Of a stretch of 64,000 bases of DNA, positions 54,068 through 64,000 are shown one piece after another. The position numbers were made by a program, and so were the translations under genes. The notes beneath the pieces were generated by a model. That model was given only the letters and a program-made list of their open reading frames with translations, was not told the origin of the DNA and ran no database searches. The stretch is from Hibiscus mutabilis (Eukaryota > Streptophyta > Magnoliopsida > Malvales > Malvaceae). Each line of letters starts with the position of its first letter. Position 1 is the first letter of the stretch. The DNA lies in the NCBI GenBank assembly GCA_019671005.1, contig CM033728.1, forward strand, positions 27,975,099-28,039,098, in the 5' to 3' direction.

Positions 54068-56674
54068 TGTAATACCCCACACTTTGGCCTAGGAAAGTAT
54101 TGCATTAGAACCCTATGATAGATTGTTATAGCTGTAAAAAAATTGATTAGCTAATTAGCAACGTGACTAAATCGATCTTATAAGATAATGAATGGATGCA
54201 TGCTAAAGGATTGATAGTTGGAGGGCATGGACACTTGTCCAAATTTGATCAAGCTAGGTGTTGGGGAGGGGGAAGATCCACGACAATTAAGGGGATTTTG
54301 GAAGAAAAAAATAATCAAGTTCATCATCTTCCTCCCTTCTTTCCCTTAAAGAAAACTGAAAGAGTGGGAGAATTGAGAGAAAGTTGGAATTTGTTTTATC
54401 TTAGCTCAATTTGTGCTTGATCGGAAGGAGTCTAACTAGGAAAGGTAACTCTCTTGATTTCCTTCTTGACTCTAGTAATTTTATGCTTAAGTTGTTGAAG
54501 AATTTTGCTTACAAACATAAATGTTAGAAGGTTGTTTGAAACTAAACAAAAGATTGATTGAGAATGCTATGTTAGAATATGTGTATACATGTTCGTATAT
54601 GGACTGAATTGAATGAATCTATGTATACTTGTGAAATTTGTCCAGAAATTGTGAACATAGATTCGAAAATGGACTGTTTTGATGAAGATAAAAGTATATG
54701 TTTGAAAGTTGCCCTGTTTTATGCACATATGAATAAATGGAATATTTTTGTTTGAAAATGTATATATGTTAGAAAGCTGCCCAATTTTGATGAACAAAGG
54801 TTGAGAATAAACTATTTTGAGGGAATAAGAGTGTACATGAATGGACTACTCTATTTTGAACATACGTGAAAGTAATTAAACTGTTTGGAACATGATTTAA
54901 AGCACAAGGACTATTTTGATAAATATATGGAGTGTTTGTACGTATAAGAACATGTTAAGGGCTGTTTATGAAAGTATAAATGTATATAAGAGTACTTTTA
55001 GGGACTGTTTTGTGTGTCTAAATGTGAAGTGGACTGTTTTGTGGTACTCATAGTGTAGGTACATGTTTAAGTGATTTAAAAGTAGGTTGATACATTTGGA
55101 AATTGACTTTGATATATGTATATGTATATGTATACATAAATAAGTCGGACAGTTTGGTTGGATGTATATATGTGTATTTGTGTTTGAGTAGTTTAATTAA
55201 ATGAGTGTTAAATCAAGATCTAATACATGAATGCATGTTTTATTATATCTAGACACACGAGGTTATGAAGGTGTAAAGGCAAATGTAGATCACCTAGTAG
55301 ATAAACAAAAAGGAATTGTTATTCGGGAGCAAAGTTAGCTTGGATCAAACAGTGAGTGTAGTTTAAAGTCTTGGGATAGGTTCGAAACCTTCATGAGCAC
55401 TCTTTATTGTTAATTTCACTGTTTGTTACCAATATGTGTATGTTGCTTGCAAACATTAAGCTGGAATACGAGGTAAGTACTTCTTTGTAAGTACAAGTTA
55501 ACAAGGTATAATTGGATCTAGATCTTTTAGACTATAAGTTTTATAGGTTAGGGATGATGATGTGCATCTTTTGTTCATGATAGAATTTTGTGATCGGATT
55601 AATATGTTTATAATGGAAATTATATTGATACATGTTAATGGAATTTTACTATGTTGCTTTTCGAACAAGAGAAATTAATTAATGAGAGATTCACATAAGG
55701 TGAATATATATGCTTCATATGACAAGGGCAACATGTTTTGTAAACCTTTTATCTTATTTCAGGGTAAAGCTTGAATTGCAAGATAGCTTGGGAGCTTGGT
55801 TAGATCACAAGTGTTTGAATGTATGTTTTGTAAACCTTTGCTAAGACTCATAGATGGGTGGCAGCATGTTTTGTAATGCATATAGAAGTTTCTAGGTCCA
55901 TTTTGGTATATAAATATTGTGAGCATCATACTATCTTGAAAATGTTTGTAAATGGCCTTTATAAGTACTTGGTTAAGTGTGGTCTATGCATGGTTCATAT
56001 GGTTGTTTGACATGTATGGAATGGTGTTAAAGGATCTGCTTGGGATAGCTAATTATTCGAATGAAGTCATGCATATGAACTAATGTTTGATTAGAGATAG
56101 TTTCTTTTATGCTATGTTTGTAATTATCATATCAAGTAGGTGGGTGAACTTCTATGTTGAAAACTAGAGAAATATTCTTGTTAAAATGCTTATTTGTTAT
56201 AAGAGAATGTTAGATGTAATATTTCTTAAGATATATCATTGTGGTGGATAAATGAATAGAATAATACATGTTTTAAAGTTTAAAGAGTTGCTAAATGAAT
56301 AGGTTTAAATCTAGGTTCATATTCGATTGGATTAGGTTAATCCTTTACGTGATGTCCTGATTATGTTTTGTTGTCTAGCATGAATGCTGTAAGTTGTTAG
56401 ATGTTGTTTGCATTTAGTGTTATCTTTGTGTATCAATGAAATAAAATTTTAAAATGTGAATGTCTCAACATGTTAATTAGTTGGTCTAGAAGTAGATACA
56501 GAACATAGTTTTCCATAACTGAATTAGATTTTGTTATTTCATTCGGTCATGTCTATCCTTATTCCTTTCGTTTATAGAGATAGTCTCCCTTTTATTTCCA
56601 TGTTCGGTGTTCTTTGCTTGTTGGGGATGCTTTTGAACTCGATATTTCTTTTATACCGATTTAGGGGTGTTTCA
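54068..56674 (+). repeat. E9 5' LTR
   Basis: From TGTAATACCCCACAC to TTAGGGGTGTTTCA, 2607 bp, followed by a primer site. Contains scattered GGACTGTTTTG phrases (54672, 55004, 55031) related to the tandem units in E7 and at 44.8 kb, and GGTTAGCTTGGATC-like sequence near 55336 shared with the E7 LTR. No gene; the 74-codon frame at 54196 is not supported. Confidence 0.8.
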
Positions 56675-56677
56675 TTT

Positions 56678-56689
56678 TGGTAACAGAGC
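56678..56689 (+). other. E9 primer binding site
   Basis: TGGTAACAGAGC, one change from TGGTATCAGAGC, four bases after the LTR end. Confidence 0.8.
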
Positions 56690-56869
56690 TAAGGTTTAGT
56701 CGATCCTAGGACTAAGCTGAGTCTTGTGCATTTTTAGTCATTACATGTGCCACCTATGAGTTAAATTGATAAATACTTGTGATCTATGTTTAATAAAAGC
56801 TCATTTTCTTGTATATAGTCGATAGCAATGTCGGGAACACATTTAGGCTGAGATAATAAAAGCTTCATG

Positions 56870-58156
56870 TTTGATCTGATTTAATCTCGAGAATCAAGAA
56901 CTTATAACAAATTGATCTTGAACTTCTTAGGGTCTCACGCAAACTTGAATCTGAGCCTAATCTAGGCTTTTCCTTGAAGTCTAATGGTCTACTCTATTTT
57001 CAAAAATAGAGTATGTGAGCAAAACAATGAAACCCTTATGAAAGAGATACTGTAGAAAGCTCACAATAACCCTTTTTCTATCCATCTGGGGCCCGTTAAG
57101 ATGCACAAGAATTTGAAAGAACTGTATTGGTGGTCGGGAATGAAAACTGCTATCACCGAATATGTGTCTAAGTGCTTAACTTGTTAGAAGGTTAAAGCTG
57201 AACACCAAGTTCCTATGGGACTCTTACAATCTATCAAGCTACCACAATGGAAATGGGATCGAATAACCATGGATTTTGCAAGTGGTTTGTCTGTATCACC
57301 AAACAAGAATGATGTTGTTTGGGTAATAGTGGATATGTTCTCTAAATCAGCTCATTTTATACCTATTCAGATGAATTTGAGTTTGGACCAACTAGTAGAT
57401 TTGTATATTAAGGAAGTGATTCGTTTGCATGGTGTTTCCACTTCCATAATATAAGATCGGGATCCTCGATTCGCTTCCAGGTTCTGGAATTCTTTACATA
57501 AGGCCTTGGGAACCAAGACAAACCTTAGTGCAGCTTTCTATCCTCAAACTGATGGTAAATCCGAAAGAGTAATTCAGACTCTTAAAGACATGCTCACGGC
57601 TTGCATAATTGACTTTGGGAAGATTTGGGAGAAAACCTTATCTTTGCAGAGTTTGCTTATAACAATATCTATCAGACATCTATTAAGATGGCCCCCTTTG
57701 AAGCCTTGTTTGGAAGAATATGCAGACTCCTTTATGTTGGTCAGAGCTAGGTGAAACAAAACCTTAGGACCTGAACTCCTACAAGAAACAGATAATCAAA
57801 TACAAGTTATTCATAGCAAATTGAAAGAACTTTTGATAGACAAAAAGCATATACTGATCTCAAGAGAAGAGACATCCATTTTAGTGCGAGAGATCATGTA
57901 TTTCTAAAGGTATCTACATCTTATCAAAGTGTTTAGATTTGGGAAGAAAGGGAAGCTCAGTCCACATTTTATCGAGCCACTTGAGATTTTGGAGAATATT
58001 GATTATGTTGCTTATCGTCTATCCCTTCTCAATCAATTTGATAAGATTGACAATGTGTTCGATGTATCCATGCTTCGAAAATATCGTTCTTATCAATCCC
58101 ATGTACTAGAACTGGAAGAGGTAGAGCTCAATACAGACTTGTTTTATGAAGAAGAA
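56870..58156 (+). pseudogene. pol: E9 integrase (gag, protease and RT deleted)
   Basis: Only ~180 bp separate the primer site from pre-integrase linker sequence (from about 56880), so gag, protease, RT and RNase H are gone. Integrase is then readable: zinc region ending CLTC (about 57175), catalytic TMDFASGL (Asp about 57270), DRDPRFASRFW (Asp about 57457, after a TAA at 57452), GKSERVIQ (Glu about 57565), and the C-terminal HFIEPLEILE and DNVFDVSMLRKY blocks to 58145. Stops and shifts at 57184, 57452 and near 57640. E10 interrupts it at 58157. Confidence 0.85.
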
Positions 58157-61100
58157 TGTAACGCCCCAGTTTTGGACCTAGCGGTTTTGAGGTTTGTTAG
58201 ATGGTCTAGTGGACCGAGTTAGAGATTCGAGTTGGATTTGGGACCTTGTATTTTTTTGTGAGATAAAAATATGGAAAAATGGTTAAAAATCGTGCTTTAA
58301 TATATGATCAATATTGGTGGAATCAATTTTGGAAAATGAGATTTTGAGGTATGACATTTTGGATAGTGACCAAAATGCAATGTTTGAAAACTGTTTTTAA
58401 ATGACTAAAATGAAAAGGGTCAAATTCTTAGAATCCTTAAGGAGCTAATTTACCAAGTTTTTGGTGGTGATTTCTCCCTTCAATTAAATCATTTTAACAT
58501 GTGTTTTAAAAGTTAATTAAAATGGATTTTAGATATTAGAGTTAGTTATTTGGTTTTAATGAAAATTGACGTAACTTTTCTCTCAACTTCTTTTCTGCCA
58601 AACACCCAAGTTTTCATCAAGAACCAGAGGTGAGGGATCCTTTTTACTTAGATTCTTGATCGACAATTGATTATTTGACTTTGATTTACAAAACCTCATT
58701 GAAATCTTGTGTTTTCCTAGCTTTAAGCAAGCCTATTGAGGGAGAAATCACATAATAAAGGTAAGGCCCATGATCTCCTATATTTAACGGTTCTTTATTG
58801 ATATTCCCAAGTATTTGATCCTTGATTTATGGTTTATAATCTGATTTTGCATTTTTATAATGAATTAATTGATTTAATTGGGTAAAATTGATGAAATAGC
58901 AAAAGATCCAAATTGGATCAGTTTTCCAGTGATTTAGATTGATTTTAAACATATTATGGGTGTATAATAATGTTGTTAAGTCGTTTTTAACAATGGAATC
59001 CTGAAACTCTTGAATCTCTAATTGTTTAGGTTGTTAGAATTGTGTTTTTGTGGAGTTGTGATGGCTGTTTGGTTGATGGAGGTGTTAGGTTGTTTTGATT
59101 ATGTTTTTAGATGTTATTTGATGATAAAAGTGATGTTAGATTGATAGGTTGTGGCTGGGTTGTGTTTGGAAAGGATTAGATGGTGTTTTTGGTTGTTGTG
59201 ATTGGGTAATTGTGAGTTGAATATGTTAATCTGCGAGGATCGGTTGTTACAGTGTTTTAAATGCATGGAGATGCGTTAATCGTCTGTTGTAATGTGGTTA
59301 AAACAGGGGAGATGGATCCAGAAGTGATCGGGGAAGCTTTGGAGGCTCCGGACGTTTATTTTTGCGTTGGCAAATCAAGGTTTCGCGTATCGGTGAATGA
59401 AAACGTGGTTTAAAGCGTTTTGATGTTTTGGAAACAGAATTTTGGGAGTAATGGTAGACCTTGAAATGATTACCTAGACTCATAAGTAAATATAAAGTGG
59501 ATATCTCTCTCGGTCGTGCTAGCTTGAAATGATTTTCTGCACTTGTTTTAATTTACATGATACCTACTGTTTAAGCATGTTTTAAGCATGAAATGCTGAA
59601 GGATGCACATAGAAAGTGATCCTTGTAAGTATGTGGTTTATACTTGTGGTTTAAAGCATAGTCGTTGCTTTGGAAAGTGTTTTGGTTAATGCTTGTTTAA
59701 AACAGTGAGGTAAATGTTAAATGGTTAATTATATTTGCAAGTGATGTGGTTTTAAAATTGTTATCGGATATAGTTGGCCGGCTATAGGATCGAGTGCGCT
59801 GTAAAATAAGTCACCTTGGATGTTTAGGGGTTTATATTGTGTACAGAATACTCCATCCAATTACCTAATAGTAGAGGGGTTTAACAGTACTGAATACTCC
59901 CGTTAGTGGGGTTAAGCATCTAACCAATGAGAGGGATGGGTTTCCCTGTGGGTTGAAAGTGTACCCAGTTGTTATTGTACCACGATTGTGATTGTATCGC
60001 TATTCCGGTTGAGATGGCTTGAATGGGTTAACAATTGTTGAATCCGTGTATCCGATGAACACTTTTGTTAATGGACTTGATACTGATCACTTGTAAGCCA
60101 ATATAATTGTTAATGTATCAATGAAATGTTTTATGTTGTATAATGTGATTTATACATGTTTATCCTTAAGATTTGCATTTGGTAGTAATGCATGGGAAGG
60201 CTTAAGTGGAGGGTTAGCAATGGGATTTGTTGTTGATTAATGATACATGTAGCATATGGTTTATTATGCTTGTTTTAATGATATAAAGTGCATGTTTTCA
60301 AAAGGGGCATGATGATGATGATGTTTTTAAAGGATGTTAAATAAATGGTTTTAAATGCATTGATGGTGGTTGTTTTGAGCATTCCTCGCTAAGCCTTGTG
60401 TGCTTACGCTCTTGTTGTTCATCAATGCAAATAATTGAGGTCTTGGAAGGTAGCAAGAAGGAAGGGGATCTTGGCAAGACTTGTTTCCAAAGTGTGTCGT
60501 GGTTTAGACTATAATGAATAAGAGCAATGGGGTACCTATTGTGTTATGGGAGATGTTTTTTGAACTCCATGTTTGAGCATGTTTCTTTAGTTGCTTTTGG
60601 GTTGTAAATGGCCTTTAAAGATTGTTTTGATGATGGTTTACCTTTTTGACATGTTGCTTGGATGGAAATTAGGAAGCATGCCTATAGAATCACTTTGATG
60701 GACGATGTCATATTACGATGTTGAATCTGTGAAGCCTGAATGCTTGTGGTATGCTAGGGTTATGTTATGAGTATGTTAGAATGGTTTGAGAATGCTTTTG
60801 GAGTGAAAAACCTGCAGTTTGTGACATTCTAGGTCTAGGCATACCGATATGCGGGGGACCGTATCGAGACGGTTGGACATTTTATGGTCTGGGGAATCAG
60901 TACATGAAAGGGAGTATTGGTACGCCAGGTCATTTTTGGCTTGGCATATCAATACGGGCAATGGTATATCGGTACACGTTATAGCCTCTGGAATTTCACT
61001 TTTTTATTCCAAACACGTGTACCGATGCCCATGTAAGCGTACCAGTATGTATGTTAAAAAAATTCAAAAGTTAGGTAAGTTCATTATGGCGTATCGATAC

Positions 61101-61800
61101 CTGCCTTGGCATATCGGTACAGGACAGTTTTATACGTATCGGTTTGGTGTCACCCGTATTGATACCCGAGGCCTTTTTCTGTAATTTTAGCTTGGCAATT
61201 TTGCTTTCATTGTATTTTAGTCCTCGAAACTTGTCCATGTGATTATATGAGTTTGAATGATCAAATTAAGATCAAATTTGAGATGAATGTTCAGAACCTG
61301 ACTATTTAAAGATTGGTATTTTAAAAAGTGGCTTAAATCCTACAAATATCTTGTATTTGCAATTTGGTCCCTAAATTGCAAATATGATCAATTGGATGTC
61401 AAAATGATGCCTGATTGAGTAGGGGTTATACCTGAGTGTTGCATGTACACGTAGGATTAATAATTGGCATCTAGAAAAGATAAAAAGGAAAAAATAGGCA
61501 AAGTTTTGATGTAACTCTCCGGTTTGCTTTGGTAAACCTAATGTAGCTTCCTTGGTTTGGTCTGGCAGTTAGACCTGGTTGTGAGTTATACTTGTTGCTT
61601 GATTTGCACGGTGATTGTTATTGGTATGTTGATTGCTATGCACGATGGTTGATATATATATGCTGAATGTTTTATGCCATGTTGGGGAAGCTGGGGGTAC
61701 CCATTGCCTTATTATTATAGTCTGAAATATATGGTTTTGAAATAAAAGTCTTCGATCCTTGCTTGAAGCTGGCCTGATTCAATTTTGTTTTGAAATGATT
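58157..61800 (+). repeat. E10 5' LTR (end approximate)
   Basis: TGTAACGCCCCAG start; AT-rich, non-coding, with LTR-style phrases (TTTTAGTCCTCGAAAC near 61215, AATTTGGTCCCTAAATTG near 61360). It holds the second paired-motif cluster. No GGGGCGTTACA-type end was found, so the right boundary is a guess. Confidence 0.55.
60842..61165 (+). repeat. Paired GTATCGATAC-like motif cluster 2
   Basis: Six pairs; first members near 60842, 60897, 60946, 61019, 61091 and 61136, second members 17-20 bp later (60861, 60914, 60966, 61039, 61111, 61156). Distances between pairs vary from 45 to 73 bp while the spacing within a pair is held. Confidence 0.8.
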
Positions 61801-61839
61801 ATCACACCTTAGAAAATGTGTTATGTTACGACGGAGAGG

Positions 61840-62460
61840 AGAAATGAGATCTAGCGAGATGTTGTTGCCTGTGAGCAGTGAGTTGAGAAAAGTGTTGTGT
61901 TTCCTAGGGGTTTATCACCTCTAAGTATGTACCACCTGTGTCAATTGAGCCAGGGTTGGGTGATTTGATGCCTTTTTATAGGCAATGTTTTGAGCTTGTA
62001 AGCTGTTGTTGCTGGAGTGCATGTGTTTGCACTAGCCGTTGGGCAAACGAGGTTGCCGTTGGAATATCTCTATAGTTTGGGAGGAGTTAAGTACCGTGGG
62101 TTGTCACTCGAGGCATTCGAGACATGGATGGCCAGTGTTGTTCAGGTTTTGGATCAAATGGGGTGTATTGGTGCTCGTAAGTTGGGATGTGTTGAATCCC
62201 TGTTGCAAGGTGATGTTTTTAGTTGGTGGACAACTGTATTTGTGGGTGTGGAACCCAATGATATGGATTGGGAGTTTTTTTCATGCTATTTTTAAGAAGT
62301 ATATGGGGTTTAGATACTTGGATGAAAAGAGATGAGATTTCATGGTTGGGATCAAGGTTGCGTGTATGTTGTCGAGTTAGGATACAGATTGTTCAGTTGA
62401 GCTGGTATGCTCCTGAACTAGTTTTGGTAGGGAAGTGCCATTGTGACTGAATCTGATGTG
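61840..62460 (+). pseudogene. gag: E10 gag
   Basis: A Gag-domain stretch at 62017-62295 reads RGLSLEAFETWMASVVQVLD, LGCVESLLQGDVFSWW and DWEFFSCYF, the usual order for the Ty3/gypsy Gag core. It is broken by a stop at 62293 and continues with RYLDEKR near 62313. An overlapping frame at 62039-62335 is a shadow. The zinc knuckle is not recognised downstream. Confidence 0.75.
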
Positions 62461-63000
62461 AGTTGGTACAGGATGTTAGGGTGTACATGTTAGCTTTCGA
62501 TTACACCATTTTTGACGTGTTGGTACACGGGCGAAGTGCATTGAGTAGAACCTAAGTTTATTAGTTTTGTGTGGGAGGTTCTGGCTCTTGCAAGAGAGTT
62601 GCAAAATCTAGTTTCGGTTGTGTTCAGTTAAAAGGAATTGTGATAAAAGATATCGTCCTGAGTTGAGGCGAGGTGTTTATGGTGCTGGGTGAGGACCGCA
62701 GGGTTAAAATATCTAGACTAAAACAGTATTTAATACACATTGAGTATGTGGATTGTGTGATCTCATGAGGTAGGATTATCTACATTTGTTATGTGGAGTG
62801 TAAAATCATGTGCTTGTCGTTGATAACGTTTGTGGGAGTTGTGGTTTGAACGATCGTCTCGTAAGTGTTGGTTGCGGGAATACACGTGGCTAGTTCTTCT
62901 GGTGAGACAGTTGTTGCGAGAAGGATGCTTGGAAATGATCATTGATGTAATCCTGGGTTTAGATAAGTGGTTGGATCACAGAGAAGTGGTTGATTTTGAA
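62461..63000 (+). other. E10 unreadable stretch
   Basis: About 540 bp where gag C-terminus and protease should be. I see no readable motif and no other feature. Confidence 0.4.
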
Positions 63001-63760
63001 TCCTAGCGAGTTGCCTTAAAACTTGCTGATAGTTACAAGGTGGTAATCACAGGCGAGAATGTTACATTCGTGTCTAATGCTATTTTGGCAATGGAAGCGA
63101 GTTGTTTGATGGATTTTGGTTGCAAGGCATCCCTAGCCTATGTCATGAATCTAGGGTCATAGGAAGTGCGACCTCAATATAGTCGTGCGGTATTTGAGTT
63201 TCTGGGTGTTTTTGAGTGAATGGTCGGGTTTGCCATTGGTTTGGGAGGTTGAGTTTGGCATTGAAGTTGTGTGAAAACACAACTTCAGTGTCTATTGCAC
63301 TTTGTGCATGGCTCGAGGGAGTTGAAGAGGGTAAAGATGCAACTTCAGGAGTTGCGTGATAAAGGGTTCACCAGGTTTAGTGTTTCATCGGGGGGCTGTG
63401 CTGGTGTCATTGTGAAAAAGGAGGATAGCATGAAGCGAATGTGCTTGGGTTCTAGGTAGCTGAACAAGTTGATATTTTGTTGATCAGTTCGGGGGTGCTT
63501 CAGTGATTATAAGTATGAGATGAGGTCCGGGTGGTATCTGTGTAGGTAAAGGATATGGTTGTGTTTAGATTTGCCTTTGGTAAGGGGGATGGTGATGTGA
63601 GTTCTTGTTGATGCCGTTTGGTTCGATCGATGCATAGGTTGTATTCATAGTTTTATTGAACCAGGTAGACTGAGTTTTGGGGGCAGTTGGTTGTTGTGTT
63701 TATTGATGGTTTTTTTCTGTGTGCATAAGCACCGGGAAGGGCTTTGATCGATAAGTATAG
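63001..63760 (+). pseudogene. pol: E10 protease tail and reverse transcriptase start
   Basis: GCKASLAYVMNL (about 63121) matches the linker between protease and RT. RT fingers follow: RELKRVKMQLQELRDKGFTR (63316-63375), VKKEDSMKRMCLGSR and QLNK-like LNKL. The palm is visible near 63611 as LLMPFGSIDA, and the catalytic box reads FIDG at 63699-63710, so the second catalytic Asp is lost. Stops at 63163, 63217, 63250, 63457 and others. Confidence 0.75.
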
Positions 63761-64000
63761 TTGGTTTAGTAGATTTTTTTGGAGAGGTGAATGTTGCTAT
63801 TTGTTTGGGAGGTGTGAGTCCTGGGTATGTTGCTAAGAATTCTGGTTCTGAGGATGTTATTAGTAAGTGTGAACGGATAAACATGCACGGTGCAAAAGCA
63901 CTTATATGTATATGTAAATATGTCAATACATGCATACATTCGGGCATAACATTGGAGGTTTTGCATACATACACATAGACATCTATGAGGGCATATAAGT
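63761..64000 (+). other. Right edge, no gene read
   Basis: The last 240 bp should carry more RT but I cannot read it. Short frames on both strands here overlap one another and have no recognisable motif. Confidence 0.4.

Larger units (their letters stand above)
58157..64000 (+). mobile_element. E10: plus-strand gypsy element, right end off window
   Basis: Starts TGTAACGCCCC inside E9 pol (preceding bases GAAGAA). An LTR-like non-coding part is followed by gag (62.0 kb) and RT (63.3 kb) remnants on the plus strand. The LTR end and primer site could not be located, so the internal start is uncertain. Confidence 0.72.

Noticed and set aside
54196..54420. 74-codon frame in the E9 LTR
   Set aside because: Single short frame in LTR DNA without motif or conserved partner.
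62039..62335. Trp-rich 98-codon frame
   Set aside because: It is the +1 shadow of the E10 gag frame, which has the recognisable Gag blocks.

Overview
This window is plant nuclear DNA, almost certainly from a eudicot with a large, retrotransposon-rich genome. No intact host gene, tRNA, rRNA or CRISPR array is visible. Nearly every recognisable segment is a decayed Ty3/gypsy LTR retrotransposon, and the elements sit inside one another. LTR starts such as TGTAACACCC and TGTAATACCC, initiator-Met-type primer sites and the layout of the long element resemble elements I associate with Malvaceae (cotton-like genomes). That taxonomic guess is low confidence and rests on memory, not on a search.

Layout, left to right. 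(1) 1-4783: 3' part of a plus-strand chromovirus-like element E1 (RT, RNase H, integrase, PPT, start of the 3' LTR). (2) 4784-22685: a near full-length Tat/Ogre-type element E2 inserted in E1's LTR. It has a 2952-bp 5' LTR, a tRNA-Arg-type primer site, an extra ORF1, gag, protease, a putative in-frame intron, RT with two RNase H domains, integrase, a hairpin-rich 3' UTR array, a PPT and a 3' LTR that lost its last ~0.5 kb. (3) 22686-23937: LTR remnant. (4) 23938-26331: minus-strand LTR copy E3. (5) 26332-26852 and 44424-46085: two halves of a plus-strand LTR remnant split by (6) E4, 26853-44418, a minus-strand chromovirus bounded by the 5-bp duplication TAATG. (7) Inside E4's left LTR lies E5 (27048-34721), a plus-strand, internally deleted chromovirus whose 3.9-kb 3' LTR is inverted relative to E3. 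(8) 46086-47500: a repeat unit E6 carrying paired GTATCGATAC-like motifs. (9) 47640-52661: RT scrap, primer site and 4.5-kb minus-strand 5' LTR of E7, containing a 30-bp tandem array. (10) 52662-54067: Athila-type gag fragment E8. (11) 54068-58156: plus-strand E9, 5' LTR plus integrase only. (12) 58157-64000: plus-strand E10 inserted in E9, with a second paired-motif cluster and badly decayed gag-RT; it runs off the window.

How the parts relate: the coding regions are relics of the usual copy-and-paste machinery (Gag shell, protease, RT/RNase H, integrase with or without a chromodomain). None looks autonomous: every pol has stops, frameshifts or deletions. Nesting gives a relative order of insertion (E1 before E2; the 26.3/44.4-kb LTR before E4 before E5; E9 before E10).

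The strongest unusual signals are non-coding: 23 stem-loops sharing the loop ATATAGGA with different, mutually complementary stems in the E2 3' UTR (19150-20170), and two separate clusters of GTATCGATAC-like motifs paired at a fixed 19-20 bp spacing (46676-47242 and 60842-61165).
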